Below are positions 34,179 through 44,189 of a stretch of DNA of 64,000 nt, piece by piece. The notes below the pieces were generated by a model. The model made no database searches, was not told the DNA's origin, and was given only the letters and a program-made list of their open reading frames with translations. The stretch is taken from NCBI RefSeq assembly GCF_013035315.1, contig NZ_WQHP01000001.1, positions 186,001-250,000 of the forward strand, given 5' to 3'. A program made the translations under genes and the position numbers. This stretch comes from Ruegeria arenilitoris (GTDB lineage: Bacteria; Pseudomonadota; Alphaproteobacteria; Rhodobacterales; Rhodobacteraceae). Within the stretch, counting starts at the first letter, position 1. Each line of letters starts with the position of its first letter.

Positions 34179-35006
34179 ATGGGCAAGCATTATCCCCCAC
34201 GGCTGGGAGACGCCGACCTTACCAAGCGTCTGAGCAAGAAAGACTATTTTGAGCGTTTGGTTGAATTGCAGGCGAAATTGGCTCTGATCCAGCAGGCTTA
34301 TCTGTTTCACGGCGTCAAAGGTGTTCTGGTCTTTGAAGGCTGGGATGCGGCAGGAAAGGGCGGGACAATCCGCCGGATCAGCCAGGCACTGGACCCGCGC
34401 AGCTTCAAAGTTTGGCCGATCGGGGCCCCGCGCAACTACTATCTGAACCGGCACTACCTGCTACGCTTTTGGGAGCGTTTGCCGCCAGAGGGTGCGATTT
34501 CGGCCTTTGATCGCAGTTGGTATGGGCGTGTCCTGGTCGAACGGCTTGAAAATCTGACGCCTGAGGAACGCTGGCGCGCCGCATACCGCGAGATCAACGA
34601 TTTCGAGCGGATGGTGGTGGATGACGGCACCCGGATCGTCAAACTGTTCTTCCACATCTCGCCCGAAGAACAAATGGCCCGGTTCACTGAAAGGCTTCAC
34701 AACCCGCTCAAGCGGTGGAAGCTGACCTATGAGGACTTTCGCAACCGCGAAAAATGGGATGAGACCGAGGTGGCCATTGATGAAATGCTGGCCCGTACCT
34801 CTACCGAGGTCGCACCTTGGCATGTGATCCCGGCCAACAACAAAAAATACGCCCGGATCAAAGCGATGGAGATCATTGTGGACGCATTCTCCAAGGCGAT
34901 CGACCTGAACCCGCAGCATCTTGACATACGCACACTAGAGGCCGCGCGCGAAGTGATGACGGTCGACCGGGATCTGATAGACAGCTTGCGTGCACGAACA
35001 GAATAG
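34179..35006 (+). CDS. Polyphosphate kinase 2 family protein
   Basis: Polyphosphate:nucleotide phosphotransferase of 275 residues, P-loop kinase fold. Walker A is FEGWDAAGKGG near residue 52, the lid-type segment is RPIGAPRNYYLNRHYLLRFW-like (VWPIGAPRNYYLNRHYLL), and the Walker B region is FDRSWYGRVLVERLE near residue 108. The remaining family signs are NDFERMVVDDGTRIVKLF and PWHVIPANNKKYAR. PPK2 enzymes use polyphosphate to phosphorylate GDP, ADP or AMP. AGGAGAG before the ATG sets the start. It is a single-gene unit between the terminator and the tRNA gene. Confidence 0.93.
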   Translation: MGKHYPPRLGDADLTKRLSKKDYFERLVELQAKLALIQQAYLFHGVKGVLVFEGWDAAGKGGTIRRISQALDPRSFKVWPIGAPRNYYLNRHYLLRFWERLPPEGAISAFDRSWYGRVLVERLENLTPEERWRAAYREINDFERMVVDDGTRIVKLFFHISPEEQMARFTERLHNPLKRWKLTYEDFRNREKWDETEVAIDEMLARTSTEVAPWHVIPANNKKYARIKAMEIIVDAFSKAIDLNPQHLDIRTLEAAREVMTVDRDLIDSLRARTE

Positions 35007-35072
35007 GGTGCGAATGCCGCGGATCAGAGCTTGAAGTTTGCGGCTGCGAAATGCTATCGGTGTCCGGCACGG

Positions 35073-35146
35073 GCGGGTATGGTGAAAAGGTATCACACGA
35101 GCTTCCCAAGCTCTTGTTACGGGTTCGATTCCCGTTACCCGCTCCA
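35073..35146 (+). tRNA. tRNA-Gly (anticodon CCC)
   Basis: A 74-base tRNA including encoded CCA. Acceptor stem GCGGGTA/TACCCGC, D stem GTGA/TCAC with a 7-base loop, anticodon loop TTCCCAA (anticodon CCC), 4-base variable region, T stem ACGGG/CCCGT with loop TTCGATT, discriminator T, then CCA. The outer anticodon-stem position (27-43) is a C-T mismatch; all other stems pair fully. A run of five T follows within 10 bases and may end transcription. Confidence 0.95.
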
Positions 35147-35176
35147 GCCTTTTTCAGACATTGGTGGATTGCTTGT

Positions 35177-36034
35177 CTATTCGGCTCTACGCGCCTGAAA
35201 CAGGTTGATTTCGGCCGGGATGTGAACTGCATCTTCGGTCGCAAAGGGGCGAAACGCCTCGGCCACCTTATGCTGAATTGCCGTGACATCTTCGGGCGTG
35301 CCATCGAAGTGGTTGATCACGCGGGCCGCGGGGCCAACCCGCGTGCACAAGCCAGCGCAGTCCAGCAATGAGCCTTTGAAATGCAGCGTCAGGGCAACGG
35401 CTTCGGCGCGGATGTCCTGAAACCCGGCTTGTTCAAGCAGCCCCGTCACCCTGTCCCGGTCATGAAACGCAAGAGGGCCGGGGGCGTTGCGGTCAACATT
35501 GGGGGGATTGCCAAGCCGTTCAGTGGCAGCCACATGCGGTAGCTTGAACCACGGATTGGGACGCAGAGGACCCCACGCAGCAAACGTCATCTGACCGCCC
35601 GGCTTCAACGCGCGCGCCATGTTGGCAAAGGCAGCAACCGTGTCTTCAAAAAACATGACGCCAAAGCGCGAGATCATGGCGTCCCGATCCCCTTCGTTGA
35701 AGGGGTGGGACTGGGCGTCGGCGAATTGGAAGGCAATGTTTTGCAGTCCAGCCTCGGACGCCCGGTCCGAGGCGCGATCCAGAAACGGTTGCGAGACATC
35801 TGCAGCCAGAACATGGCCTTCTTTGCCGACAGCCTGTGCCGCAGCAATCGAACTGGCTCCGGTACCACTACCGACGTCCAGCACACGCATGCCGGGCTGC
35901 AGCCCGGCGCGGTCCAGTACCAGCTCCAGAACCGGAGACATAAGCTGATCCAGCTGGTCCTCGTACGTCAACCATTTCGCGCCGGACGCGGACTTGCCCC
36001 AGTATTCGGCCTGTTCTTCGTTTGCGATCTGCAT
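35177..36034 (-). CDS. Class I SAM-dependent methyltransferase (UbiE-like)
   Basis: Cytoplasmic methyltransferase of 285 residues. The SAM motif I is VLDVGSGTGASSIAAAQ near residue 52; motif II-III segments are LAADVSQPFLDRASDRA, FQFADAQSHPFNEGDRDAMISRFGVMFF near 105 and LKPGGQMTFAAWGPL near 145. This is the layout of small-molecule C- or O-methyltransferases of the UbiE/Methyltransf_11 type; substrate unknown. GGGGGA six bases before the ATG sets the start. It follows the ASKHA gene by 24 bases on the same strand and is probably co-transcribed, though no functional link is obvious. Confidence 0.88.
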   Translation of the reverse strand: MQIANEEQAEYWGKSASGAKWLTYEDQLDQLMSPVLELVLDRAGLQPGMRVLDVGSGTGASSIAAAQAVGKEGHVLAADVSQPFLDRASDRASEAGLQNIAFQFADAQSHPFNEGDRDAMISRFGVMFFEDTVAAFANMARALKPGGQMTFAAWGPLRPNPWFKLPHVAATERLGNPPNVDRNAPGPLAFHDRDRVTGLLEQAGFQDIRAEAVALTLHFKGSLLDCAGLCTRVGPAARVINHFDGTPEDVTAIQHKVAEAFRPFATEDAVHIPAEINLFQARRAE

Positions 36035-36058
36035 ATTGTCCCCCGGTGTTGGGGGAGA

Positions 36059-38101
36059 CTATGACCGCCTGCGCCGCCTGCGACCAGTGCTTTCTTCGGA
36101 CCCACCGGTGTTGAAGGAAGGCGAGGGCAGGGTGACCACCTGCGCCAGTTCCGGGAACGGATCGGTCTTGTGCGGGATCGCGTTGGCGGCGACGAAATGG
36201 TCTTGGAATTTGGGCTCGATAGCGGTTTCGACCTTGGTGATCTCGCGCACGACGCGCTCAATCTCGGACCGGGCCGCGATGTTGCACAGAGCGATCCGTG
36301 CGCCAGTGCCCGCGGCGTTGCCCGCGCTGGTAACCTTATCCAGCGGCGCGTCCGGAATCATGCCCAGCACCATCGCGTGTTTGGTCGAGATATGCGCGCC
36401 AAACGCCCCGGCCAGAACGACGCGGTCGACGGTATCGACCTCCATCTCGTCCATCAGCAACCGTGCACCGGCATAAAGCGCGGATTTGGCCAGCTGAATG
36501 GCGCGGATGTCGCCTTGGGTGACGGTGATGCGCGGGCCGCCTTCGGCGCTGGCATCGTGGATCAGATAGGCGTGGGTGCGGCCTTCGGGGACACAGCGGG
36601 GGGTGCCGGTCTGTGCGGCGGACCCGATCAGGCCGCCTTCGTCCAGCAGCCCTGCGATGCGCATTTCGGCAACCGCCTCGATGATGCCTGAACCGCAGAT
36701 GCCGGTGATGCCGGTCGTTGCGACGTCCTGATCGAAGCCTTCCTCATCGGACCATTTGTCCGACCCGATGATGCGAAAACGCGGTTCCTTGGTAACGGGG
36801 TCGATCTCGATACGCTCGATGGCGCCGGGTGCCGCGCGCTGACCGGAACTGATCTGAGCACCTTCAAAGGCTGGCCCGGTGGGCGAAGAACAGGCCAGAA
36901 CGCGGCTGGTGTTGCCCAGCAGGATTTCGGCGTTTGTACCCACGTCTACGATCAGAACGAGGTCTTCGGATTTGCCGGGTTCTTCGGATAGCGCGACCGC
37001 CGCGCAATCTGCGCCCACGTGACCAGCGATGCAGGGCAGGATATAGACCTGTGCGCGCGGGTTCATGTTGGTCAGATCCATCTCACGCGCGGGCAGGGAC
37101 ATACTTTCCGACGTCGCCAGAGCGAAAGGGGCTTGCCCCAGCTCAACCGGGTCGAGGCCCAGCAGCAGGTGGTGCATGACCGGGTTACACACAAAGACGG
37201 TTTCCACGATCAACGCTGCGTCGATTCCGGCTTCGTCCGCGATCGAGGTCGTTAGGTCGTTGATCGCTTCGCGCACGGCCTTGGTCATTTCCTGATCGCC
37301 GCCGGGGTTCATCATCGAGTAAGACACGCGGCTCATCAGGTCTTCACCAAAGCGGATCTGCGGGTTCATCAGGCCCGACGATGCCTTGACCTCTCCGGTT
37401 TCCAGATCGGTCAGGTGGGCCGCGATGGTGGTCGAGCCGAGGTCGATCGCCAGACCATAAAGCCCGCTTTCGTGCAGGCCCGGCCAGATTTCGACGACCT
37501 TCGCCACCTCGTCCTTGTGGCCCTTGTGGACGGCGACGGTGACCTCCCACTTGCCCTTGCGCAGGACGGGCTGCAGTTTTGACATCAGCGACAGATCGGC
37601 GGTCACGGCCTCGATCTTCCACTGCTCGCGCAGGGCACGCTCCAGCCGTTCCAGATCGCCGGTGGGCGAGTGCATGTCGGGCTCTTCCACGACCACGAAA
37701 TACAACCGTGTCGCCGGGTCCATGGTGATCGCGCGCGCAGCCGCAGCTTTGCGAACCACTTGGCGATGCACCTGACTTTCAGGCGGTACGTCGATCACGA
37801 TGTCGCCCTGAACCGTCGCCTGACAGCCCAGACGACGACCGGGTTTCAGACCGCGCTTGTCGTCATAGCGCTGCTCGACCGCGTTCCATTCGCTCAGCGC
37901 ATCCTCGGAAACGGTGACGCCATGCTTGGGGAACTCACCATAGCTGGGCGTGATCTGACATTTCGAACAAATGCCACGGCCACCACAGACCGAATCCAGA
38001 TCGACGCCCAACTGCCGTGCGGCGGTCAGAACCGGAGTGCCCACGGGGAAGTGCCCGCGTTTGCCCGACGGGGTAAAGACGACAAGGGGGTCGGTGGTCA
38101 T
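36059..38101 (-). CDS. Ferredoxin-ASKHA corrinoid reactivation protein (RamA/RACo-like)
   Basis: ATP-dependent reductive activator of corrinoid proteins, 680 residues from the ATG at 38101. The N-terminus is a 2Fe-2S ferredoxin domain (cysteines in DSVCGGRGICSKC and GRRLGC, within residues 25-85), then a linker and middle domain, then an ASKHA ATPase part with phosphate loops GLAIDLGSTTIAAHLTDL near residue 220 and LVLIVDVGTNAEILLGN near 390, followed by STPTGPAFEG-like SPTGPAFEGAQISSG and GICGSGIIEAVAEM. The protein ends TGRRRRRRS, an Arg tail like that on the methyl-THF methyltransferase nearby. It would return oxidised Co(II) corrinoid to Co(I), either for a split methionine synthase or for methylamine/betaine demethylation. 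Confidence 0.92.
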   Translation of the reverse strand: MTTDPLVVFTPSGKRGHFPVGTPVLTAARQLGVDLDSVCGGRGICSKCQITPSYGEFPKHGVTVSEDALSEWNAVEQRYDDKRGLKPGRRLGCQATVQGDIVIDVPPESQVHRQVVRKAAAARAITMDPATRLYFVVVEEPDMHSPTGDLERLERALREQWKIEAVTADLSLMSKLQPVLRKGKWEVTVAVHKGHKDEVAKVVEIWPGLHESGLYGLAIDLGSTTIAAHLTDLETGEVKASSGLMNPQIRFGEDLMSRVSYSMMNPGGDQEMTKAVREAINDLTTSIADEAGIDAALIVETVFVCNPVMHHLLLGLDPVELGQAPFALATSESMSLPAREMDLTNMNPRAQVYILPCIAGHVGADCAAVALSEEPGKSEDLVLIVDVGTNAEILLGNTSRVLACSSPTGPAFEGAQISSGQRAAPGAIERIEIDPVTKEPRFRIIGSDKWSDEEGFDQDVATTGITGICGSGIIEAVAEMRIAGLLDEGGLIGSAAQTGTPRCVPEGRTHAYLIHDASAEGGPRITVTQGDIRAIQLAKSALYAGARLLMDEMEVDTVDRVVLAGAFGAHISTKHAMVLGMIPDAPLDKVTSAGNAAGTGARIALCNIAARSEIERVVREITKVETAIEPKFQDHFVAANAIPHKTDPFPELAQVVTLPSPSFNTGGSEESTGRRRRRRS

Positions 38102-38269
38102 GTTTGGCCTGCCTTTTGTATTCGCGCGTATGCCGGGCAAGATATGCGTTTGCGCGCAAAGGGAAAGCCATTCAGCGGCACGTTTTGCACGTCTTGCGTC
38201 GTTTTTTGCAGCGGTATCGGGCCGCAGGGGGAAACTAGTTTGGGTCAGGGGCTTTTCCTTACCTCAAAT

Positions 38270-38308
38270 CCATGCAATAGGGTCACCGCCAAACGGGCTT
38301 TTGCATGG
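38270..38308 (+). promoter_or_regulatory. Inverted repeat in the guaB leader
   Basis: CCATGCAA (38270-38277) and TTGCATGG (38301-38308) form an 8-bp inverted repeat with a 23-base spacer, ending 9 bases before the guaB ATG. In RNA it would be a stem that takes up the space normally used by the ribosome site. Such a structure could regulate guaB translation, or serve as an operator; this is inference. Confidence 0.35.
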
Positions 38309-38314
38309 GGTTAG

Positions 38315-39766
<1,452 letters not shown>

Positions 39767-39785
39767 GACAACTGAGTTTGCAACG

Positions 39786-39811
39786 CGGCGCCCCAACGGG
39801 GGCGCCGTTTT
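39786..39811 (+). terminator. Rho-independent terminator of guaB
   Basis: 9-bp stem CGGCGCCCC / GGGGCGCCG with loop AACG followed by TTTT, 19 bases after the guaB stop codon. Confidence 0.9.
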
Positions 39812-39853
39812 GCGTTTCGGCCCACCAAGGGCGCTACGAAATCGGAAATCTCC

Positions 39854-41011
39854 ATGACCCCAGCAGCGCGTGTTCAGGCTTCGATTGAAATACTCGACGA
39901 TATTCTCGCCGGTGCACCGGTCGAGAAAGCCCTGACCGGTTGGGCGCGGCGCAGCCGGTTTGCAGGATCGAAAGACCGCGCGGCGGTGCGAGACCACGTT
40001 TTTCAGGCGTTGCGCTGCAAACGGTCTTTTGCGGCCCTGGGTGGCTCGTACACAGGACGCGGGCTGATGATAGGGGCACTGCGTACTGGGGGTGAATCCC
40101 CCGAAGCGCTGTTCACCGGCGAGCGCCATGCGCCAGAACCATTGGTCGAGGCCGACGCGCCGCGCGCCTTCCAGTCGGATGCGGAACGCTATGACATCCC
40201 CGAATGGCTTTGGCCGAGCTTTCAAGCGTCGCTGGGCGATCAGGCAGAGGCAGCAGCGCAAGTGCTGCAAAGCCGCGCGCCGGTTCATCTGCGCGCCAAC
40301 CTTGCCAAAACCGACCGGGCCGGCGCAATTGAATCACTCGCGGCCGAGGGGATTAGCGCCCAGCCGCATCCAGCGTGCGACACCGCGCTTGAAGTTACCG
40401 AAGGTGCCCGAAAGATCGCGCAAAGCCGTGCCTACAACGAAGGGTTGGTTGAACTGCAGGACGCGGCCAGTCAGGCCGTTGTCGAGGCGCTTGAGTTGCG
40501 ACCGGGGCTGCGGGTGCTGGACTATTGTGCCGGCGGAGGGGGCAAGTCACTGGCGCTCGCCGCGCATCAGGGCGTTCAGGTCTACGCGCATGATGTGAAC
40601 ATCGGGCGTATGCGCGACCTACCGGTCCGGGCGGAACGGGCAGGGGTGCGTGTGACCTGTCTTGCCCCTGAAAACGTCGCGAAACAGGCTCCGTTTGACA
40701 TTGTGCTGACGGATGCCCCGTGCTCGGGCAGTGGGTCGTGGCGTCGTGCACCTGCGGGGAAGTGGGCACTGACTGAAGAGGGGCTGGGCGCGCTGAACGA
40801 CCTGCAATCTGAGATCATAGGCAAAGCGGCGCATCTGGTCGGGCCGGGTGGCGTTTTGGTCTATGCGACCTGCTCGATGCTCGAATGCGAAAATGGTGCC
40901 ATCGTCGACCAGTTCGGGCAAGACAACCCGGATTGGACCGAGACGTTTCGAAAAACGTGGCTTGTGACACACGGTGCTGATGGCTTCTTTTTGGCGCACT
41001 TGACGCGGTAG
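39854..41011 (+). CDS. RsmB/NOP2 family RNA (cytosine-5) methyltransferase
   Basis: SAM-dependent RNA m5C methyltransferase of 385 residues. The N-terminal region (TPAARVQASIEILDDILAG, KDRAAVRDHVFQALR) is the NusB-like helical domain; the catalytic half has VLDYCAGGGGKSLALAAHQG near residue 220, YAHDVNIGRM, and the two cysteines of the mechanism in LTDAPCSGSGSWRRAP and VYATCSMLECEN. It is shorter than E. coli RsmB (429). Target is probably 16S rRNA, but tRNA cannot be excluded. It lies alone between guaB and cckA. Confidence 0.92.
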   Translation: MTPAARVQASIEILDDILAGAPVEKALTGWARRSRFAGSKDRAAVRDHVFQALRCKRSFAALGGSYTGRGLMIGALRTGGESPEALFTGERHAPEPLVEADAPRAFQSDAERYDIPEWLWPSFQASLGDQAEAAAQVLQSRAPVHLRANLAKTDRAGAIESLAAEGISAQPHPACDTALEVTEGARKIAQSRAYNEGLVELQDAASQAVVEALELRPGLRVLDYCAGGGGKSLALAAHQGVQVYAHDVNIGRMRDLPVRAERAGVRVTCLAPENVAKQAPFDIVLTDAPCSGSGSWRRAPAGKWALTEEGLGALNDLQSEIIGKAAHLVGPGGVLVYATCSMLECENGAIVDQFGQDNPDWTETFRKTWLVTHGADGFFLAHLTR

Positions 41012-41054
41012 CGCATCAGTGAAAAACAACTCAAGGTGGAATTTTCCGTGCTCT

Positions 41055-41070
41055 TTAAGAGGGCGTTAAC
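41055..41070 (+). promoter_or_regulatory. CtrA-binding site upstream of cckA
   Basis: Exact match to the full CtrA consensus TTAA-N7-TTAAC (TTAA at 41055-41058, spacer GAGGGCG, TTAAC at 41066-41070), 46 bases before the cckA ATG. CtrA is the response regulator that receives phosphate from CckA through ChpT in alphaproteobacteria, so this suggests feedback on cckA expression. The match is seen directly; binding is inferred. Confidence 0.75.
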
Positions 41071-41115
41071 CTTATTTGGGCTGAGTGTGACTACGCCTTT
41101 CAACTCGAGTTGTTT

Positions 41116-43407
41116 ATGTCAGAAACTGCTGAGATTTATTCCGAACCCAGTTTTCGAAAAACTCCCGCCCTTTCACGTCTTGCCCCGCTGATAGTTCTCG
41201 GTTCCTTGCTGATCTTGACCCCATTTGCGGGACTTTTGCCCAGAGTTGGGAACACGGGATTTGTGGTTGCCGGTATCTCATTGCTGGTCGCAGGTCTGTT
41301 GGTGGTGATGCGCGGGCAATTTGCCGATTGGTCCGCCCGAACGTCGACAGATGTGATGGCCTTGTTTGCCGAGCAGGATTTGTTCCCGACGGTGGTCGCA
41401 ACCGGCAACGGTGACATTCTGACTGCCAACACGCGCGCGCGTGCGCAGATCCATGCTTTGCCCGGCGCGCGTATTGAGCAATGCCTGAAATCCATGTTTG
41501 CAAATCCCGCAGCCATCCTGTTGCGGCTGCAATCCATCGCTGAAATCCATGGCAAGACCAGAGAGGACATCGTAACCGTGGGAACGACTATCCCGATCTC
41601 GGTTTTCAGCGTCGGGCACAATGTGTTTTGTTGGCGCTTCCATCTGGACGAGAAGGGGCAGTGGGACAGTGCCGCAATACCGGTGTTGACAGAGGGCCGG
41701 AACGGAACGGTTCTGCGCGTCAACGGCGTCGCTGAAACGGTGCTGGGCTGCAAGCCCGACAATCTGAATCAGGTGTTTCCGGACGGTGTGCCCACGACCG
41801 GGGATATCGTGTTGGCAGATACCGCTGCTGGGCAAGTGCAGGTGACTATTTCTGAACTTTCCAATTCAGGTACCGTCCGGGATCTGCTTTTGTTGCCGCT
41901 GAACACTGCGCGGTCGCAGGGTGGTGACACGCGCTTCGCCGACTTGCCCGTACCTGTCATGTGCCTGACGCCCGAGGGCGAGATTTTAGACGCTAACCGT
42001 ATGGCCACTAACTTGATCGGAGAAATTGAGCCCGGCCAAACGAGCGTCACAAACATCATGCACGGCCTAGGATACCCGATTCAGGACTGGCTGGCCCGTG
42101 CGGCCAACCAAGATGACGCCCCAAGCTCGGAGTTTCTCCGTCTGAGCCGAAAGGACAAAGAGGTGTTTGTGCAGGTCACGCTAAACCGTGTCGTGAACAA
42201 AGGGCGGGTCTGCTTGATCGCGGTGTTAAACGATGCAACCGAGCTCAAGACGCTTGAGGCGCAGTTTGTGCAGGGGCAAAAAATGCAGGCCGTCGGTCAG
42301 CTTGCCGGCGGTGTGGCGCATGACTTCAACAACTTGCTGACCGCGATTTCGGGGCATTGTGACCTTTTGCTGTTGCGGCATGATCAGAACGATCCGAATT
42401 ACGGCGACCTTGTCCAGATAAACCAAAACGCAAACCGGGCGGCGGCTCTGGTTAGTCAGCTGTTGGCGTTCTCGCGGAAACAGACCTTGCAACCCGAGGT
42501 ACTGGACCTGCGTGACACGATCTCGGACCTTATTCATCTGTTGAACCGGCTGGTTGGCGAAAAAGTTCGCCTGACACTCAGCCATGACCCGGTGCTCAAG
42601 CCCGTGCGCGCCGACAAGCGGCAGTTGGAGCAGGTCTTTATGAACCTTGTCGTGAACGCGCGGGATGCGATGCCCGAAGGCGGCGAAGTGCGGATTGAGA
42701 CTGAGGTGGTTTCTTTGAGTGAACCCCTCAGACGTGATCGCGCGACTGTGCCATCAGGTGAATTCGTGACCGTTAAGGTGATCGACAGCGGCACCGGAAT
42801 ACCAGCAGACAAGCTGCAGAAAGTGTTCGAGCCGTTTTACACCACCAAACGCACCGGTGAAGGCACGGGGCTGGGTTTGTCCACTGTCTATGGCATCGTC
42901 AAACAGACGGGCGGCTTCATCTTTGTCGATAGCGTTCAGGGACAAGGGACCGAATTCACAGTCTATTTGCCGGTGTCGGTTGCGCCCAAGGCAGCGGACG
43001 AAGATACCGCCGCGTTGCCCGAAAGCCCAAGTGCCCGGCAAGGAGAGGGCGTCGTTCTGCTGGTCGAGGATGAAGCCCCGGTTCGCGCCTTTGCAACGCG
43101 GGCATTGCGTTTGAAAGGCTATACTGTGCTAGAGGCGGGATCCGCCGAAGAGGCACTGCATCTGCTTGAAGACGGATCGTTGAATGTAGATGCTTTCGTC
43201 ACGGATGTGGTCATGCCGGGCATGGACGGACCGACCTGGGTGCGCAAGGCGATGGAGACGCGTCCGGATGTCCGGGTGATCTTCATGTCAGGCTACACCG
43301 AAGGGGCGTTCGGGGATTCGGGCCCAGAGATTGCCAATTCTACCTTCTTGCCTAAGCCATTTTCCCTGACCCAACTGACCGAGACGGTGTTTCAGCAGCT
43401 CAACTAA
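41116..43407 (+). CDS. cckA: Hybrid histidine kinase CckA
   Basis: Inner-membrane cell-cycle kinase/phosphatase of 763 residues; I take the ATG at 41116 (MSETAEIYSEP). Two helices near residues 25-65 (LAPLIVLGSLLILTPFAGLL, GFVVAGISLLVAGLLVVM) are followed by PAS-like sensor regions, the HisKA box QAVGQLAGGVAHDFNNLLTAISGH (phospho-His in VAHDF, near residue 400), HATPase motifs FMNLVVNARDAMPEGGEV, DSGTGIPADKLQKVFEPF and GTGLGLSTVYGI, and a C-terminal receiver with LLVEDEAPVRAFATRALR and Asp in FVTDVVMPGMDG. This is the CckA order. It relays phosphate via ChpT to CtrA. In Rhodobacterales the pathway governs motility and gene transfer agents rather than viability. A CtrA box lies upstream. Confidence 0.95.
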   Translation: MSETAEIYSEPSFRKTPALSRLAPLIVLGSLLILTPFAGLLPRVGNTGFVVAGISLLVAGLLVVMRGQFADWSARTSTDVMALFAEQDLFPTVVATGNGDILTANTRARAQIHALPGARIEQCLKSMFANPAAILLRLQSIAEIHGKTREDIVTVGTTIPISVFSVGHNVFCWRFHLDEKGQWDSAAIPVLTEGRNGTVLRVNGVAETVLGCKPDNLNQVFPDGVPTTGDIVLADTAAGQVQVTISELSNSGTVRDLLLLPLNTARSQGGDTRFADLPVPVMCLTPEGEILDANRMATNLIGEIEPGQTSVTNIMHGLGYPIQDWLARAANQDDAPSSEFLRLSRKDKEVFVQVTLNRVVNKGRVCLIAVLNDATELKTLEAQFVQGQKMQAVGQLAGGVAHDFNNLLTAISGHCDLLLLRHDQNDPNYGDLVQINQNANRAAALVSQLLAFSRKQTLQPEVLDLRDTISDLIHLLNRLVGEKVRLTLSHDPVLKPVRADKRQLEQVFMNLVVNARDAMPEGGEVRIETEVVSLSEPLRRDRATVPSGEFVTVKVIDSGTGIPADKLQKVFEPFYTTKRTGEGTGLGLSTVYGIVKQTGGFIFVDSVQGQGTEFTVYLPVSVAPKAADEDTAALPESPSARQGEGVVLLVEDEAPVRAFATRALRLKGYTVLEAGSAEEALHLLEDGSLNVDAFVTDVVMPGMDGPTWVRKAMETRPDVRVIFMSGYTEGAFGDSGPEIANSTFLPKPFSLTQLTETVFQQLN

Positions 43408-43997
43408 AGCGCGGCGTCGTGGCAGGCAAATTCGGCGGCGTGCTGGGCGCGAAACTTCGCTTCGGTTTCTGGATGCAAATCTAACGCGCGCACCGGCGAG
43501 ACATTTTCGCGCTCCAATGTGATCTCCATGTTCAAACGGTCCTGTAGGAAATTCAGAATCTTATCCTGGTTCTCGTACTTGAAAACGTGTTTGGCGCCGA
43601 ACCCGTTGTTTCTCGTTCTGAAAAACTGGCTCTGACTGCCAACATCCGCGAATTCGGGGCGCGGGGTCTGCATATAGGCCCGAACAAAGTCATCAAAACT
43701 CATGTCCCTGGTAGAATGAGGATGACCGATGCGGTCGTCACGGCTGCGGTATTTGTACCAGCTGCCCAGCCAGTCAATCGGTTCCCGCACGACCGCCATG
43801 ATCTCCATTTCGGTGTCGTACATTTTACGAAAGATGTTCTGAAAAAACCTGTCGTAGCGGCGGACCGGAGCATGTTTCAACTCGGGCGGGCCCGTCACAA
43901 CAAGGTCGGCACGATGGCTCAGGGCAGTGTGATAAGCGGTGCTACCTGTTTTGGGAACAGCCAGAAACGCAAGGCGTTCTTTATAGAAAACAAGCAT
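43404..43997 (-). CDS. Sulfotransferase-family-like protein
   Basis: Protein of 197 residues with a P-loop-like FLAVPKTGSTAYHTALSHRA near the N-terminus, the phosphosulphate (PAPS) 5'-loop form KTGSTA, and a 3'-phosphate-type region MAVVREPIDWLGSWYKYRSRD near residue 70. These are marks of the short bacterial sulfotransferase-like proteins common in Rhodobacterales. The acceptor is unknown; cell-surface glycans are typical. It is convergent with cckA with a four-base 3' overlap, and divergent from recA. Confidence 0.8.
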   Translation of the reverse strand: MLVFYKERLAFLAVPKTGSTAYHTALSHRADLVVTGPPELKHAPVRRYDRFFQNIFRKMYDTEMEIMAVVREPIDWLGSWYKYRSRDDRIGHPHSTRDMSFDDFVRAYMQTPRPEFADVGSQSQFFRTRNNGFGAKHVFKYENQDKILNFLQDRLNMEITLERENVSPVRALDLHPETEAKFRAQHAAEFACHDAAL

Positions 43998-44119
43998 TTA
44001 ATCGCCCTTTGCCGAGGAATTTTCCAAGCGCAGATTGGCGTAAACGACTCTTTAACACAATTGCCCAACAGTAAGTTCTGTAAGTTTTAGTTGAAATGTT
44101 CTCTTTTTGGTCCCATAAG

Positions 44120-44134
44120 GAACAAGAGGCGAAC
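44120..44134. promoter_or_regulatory. SOS (LexA) box upstream of recA
   Basis: GAAC-N7-GAAC (spacer AAGAGGC), the reverse complement of the alphaproteobacterial LexA site GTTC-N7-GTTC, 56 bases before the recA start codon. The match is exact in both half sites. Confidence 0.85.
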
Positions 44135-44189
44135 AAAGCAGCGATTGCCGCCCGGCCAAGGGTGTGACAAAAGAGAAGGCGACAGGAAA

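Noticed and set aside
44080-44110. GTTC-containing stretches as a second SOS box at recA
   Set aside because: GTTC-N7 is followed by GGTC or TTTA, not GTTC; only 44120-44134 is an exact match.
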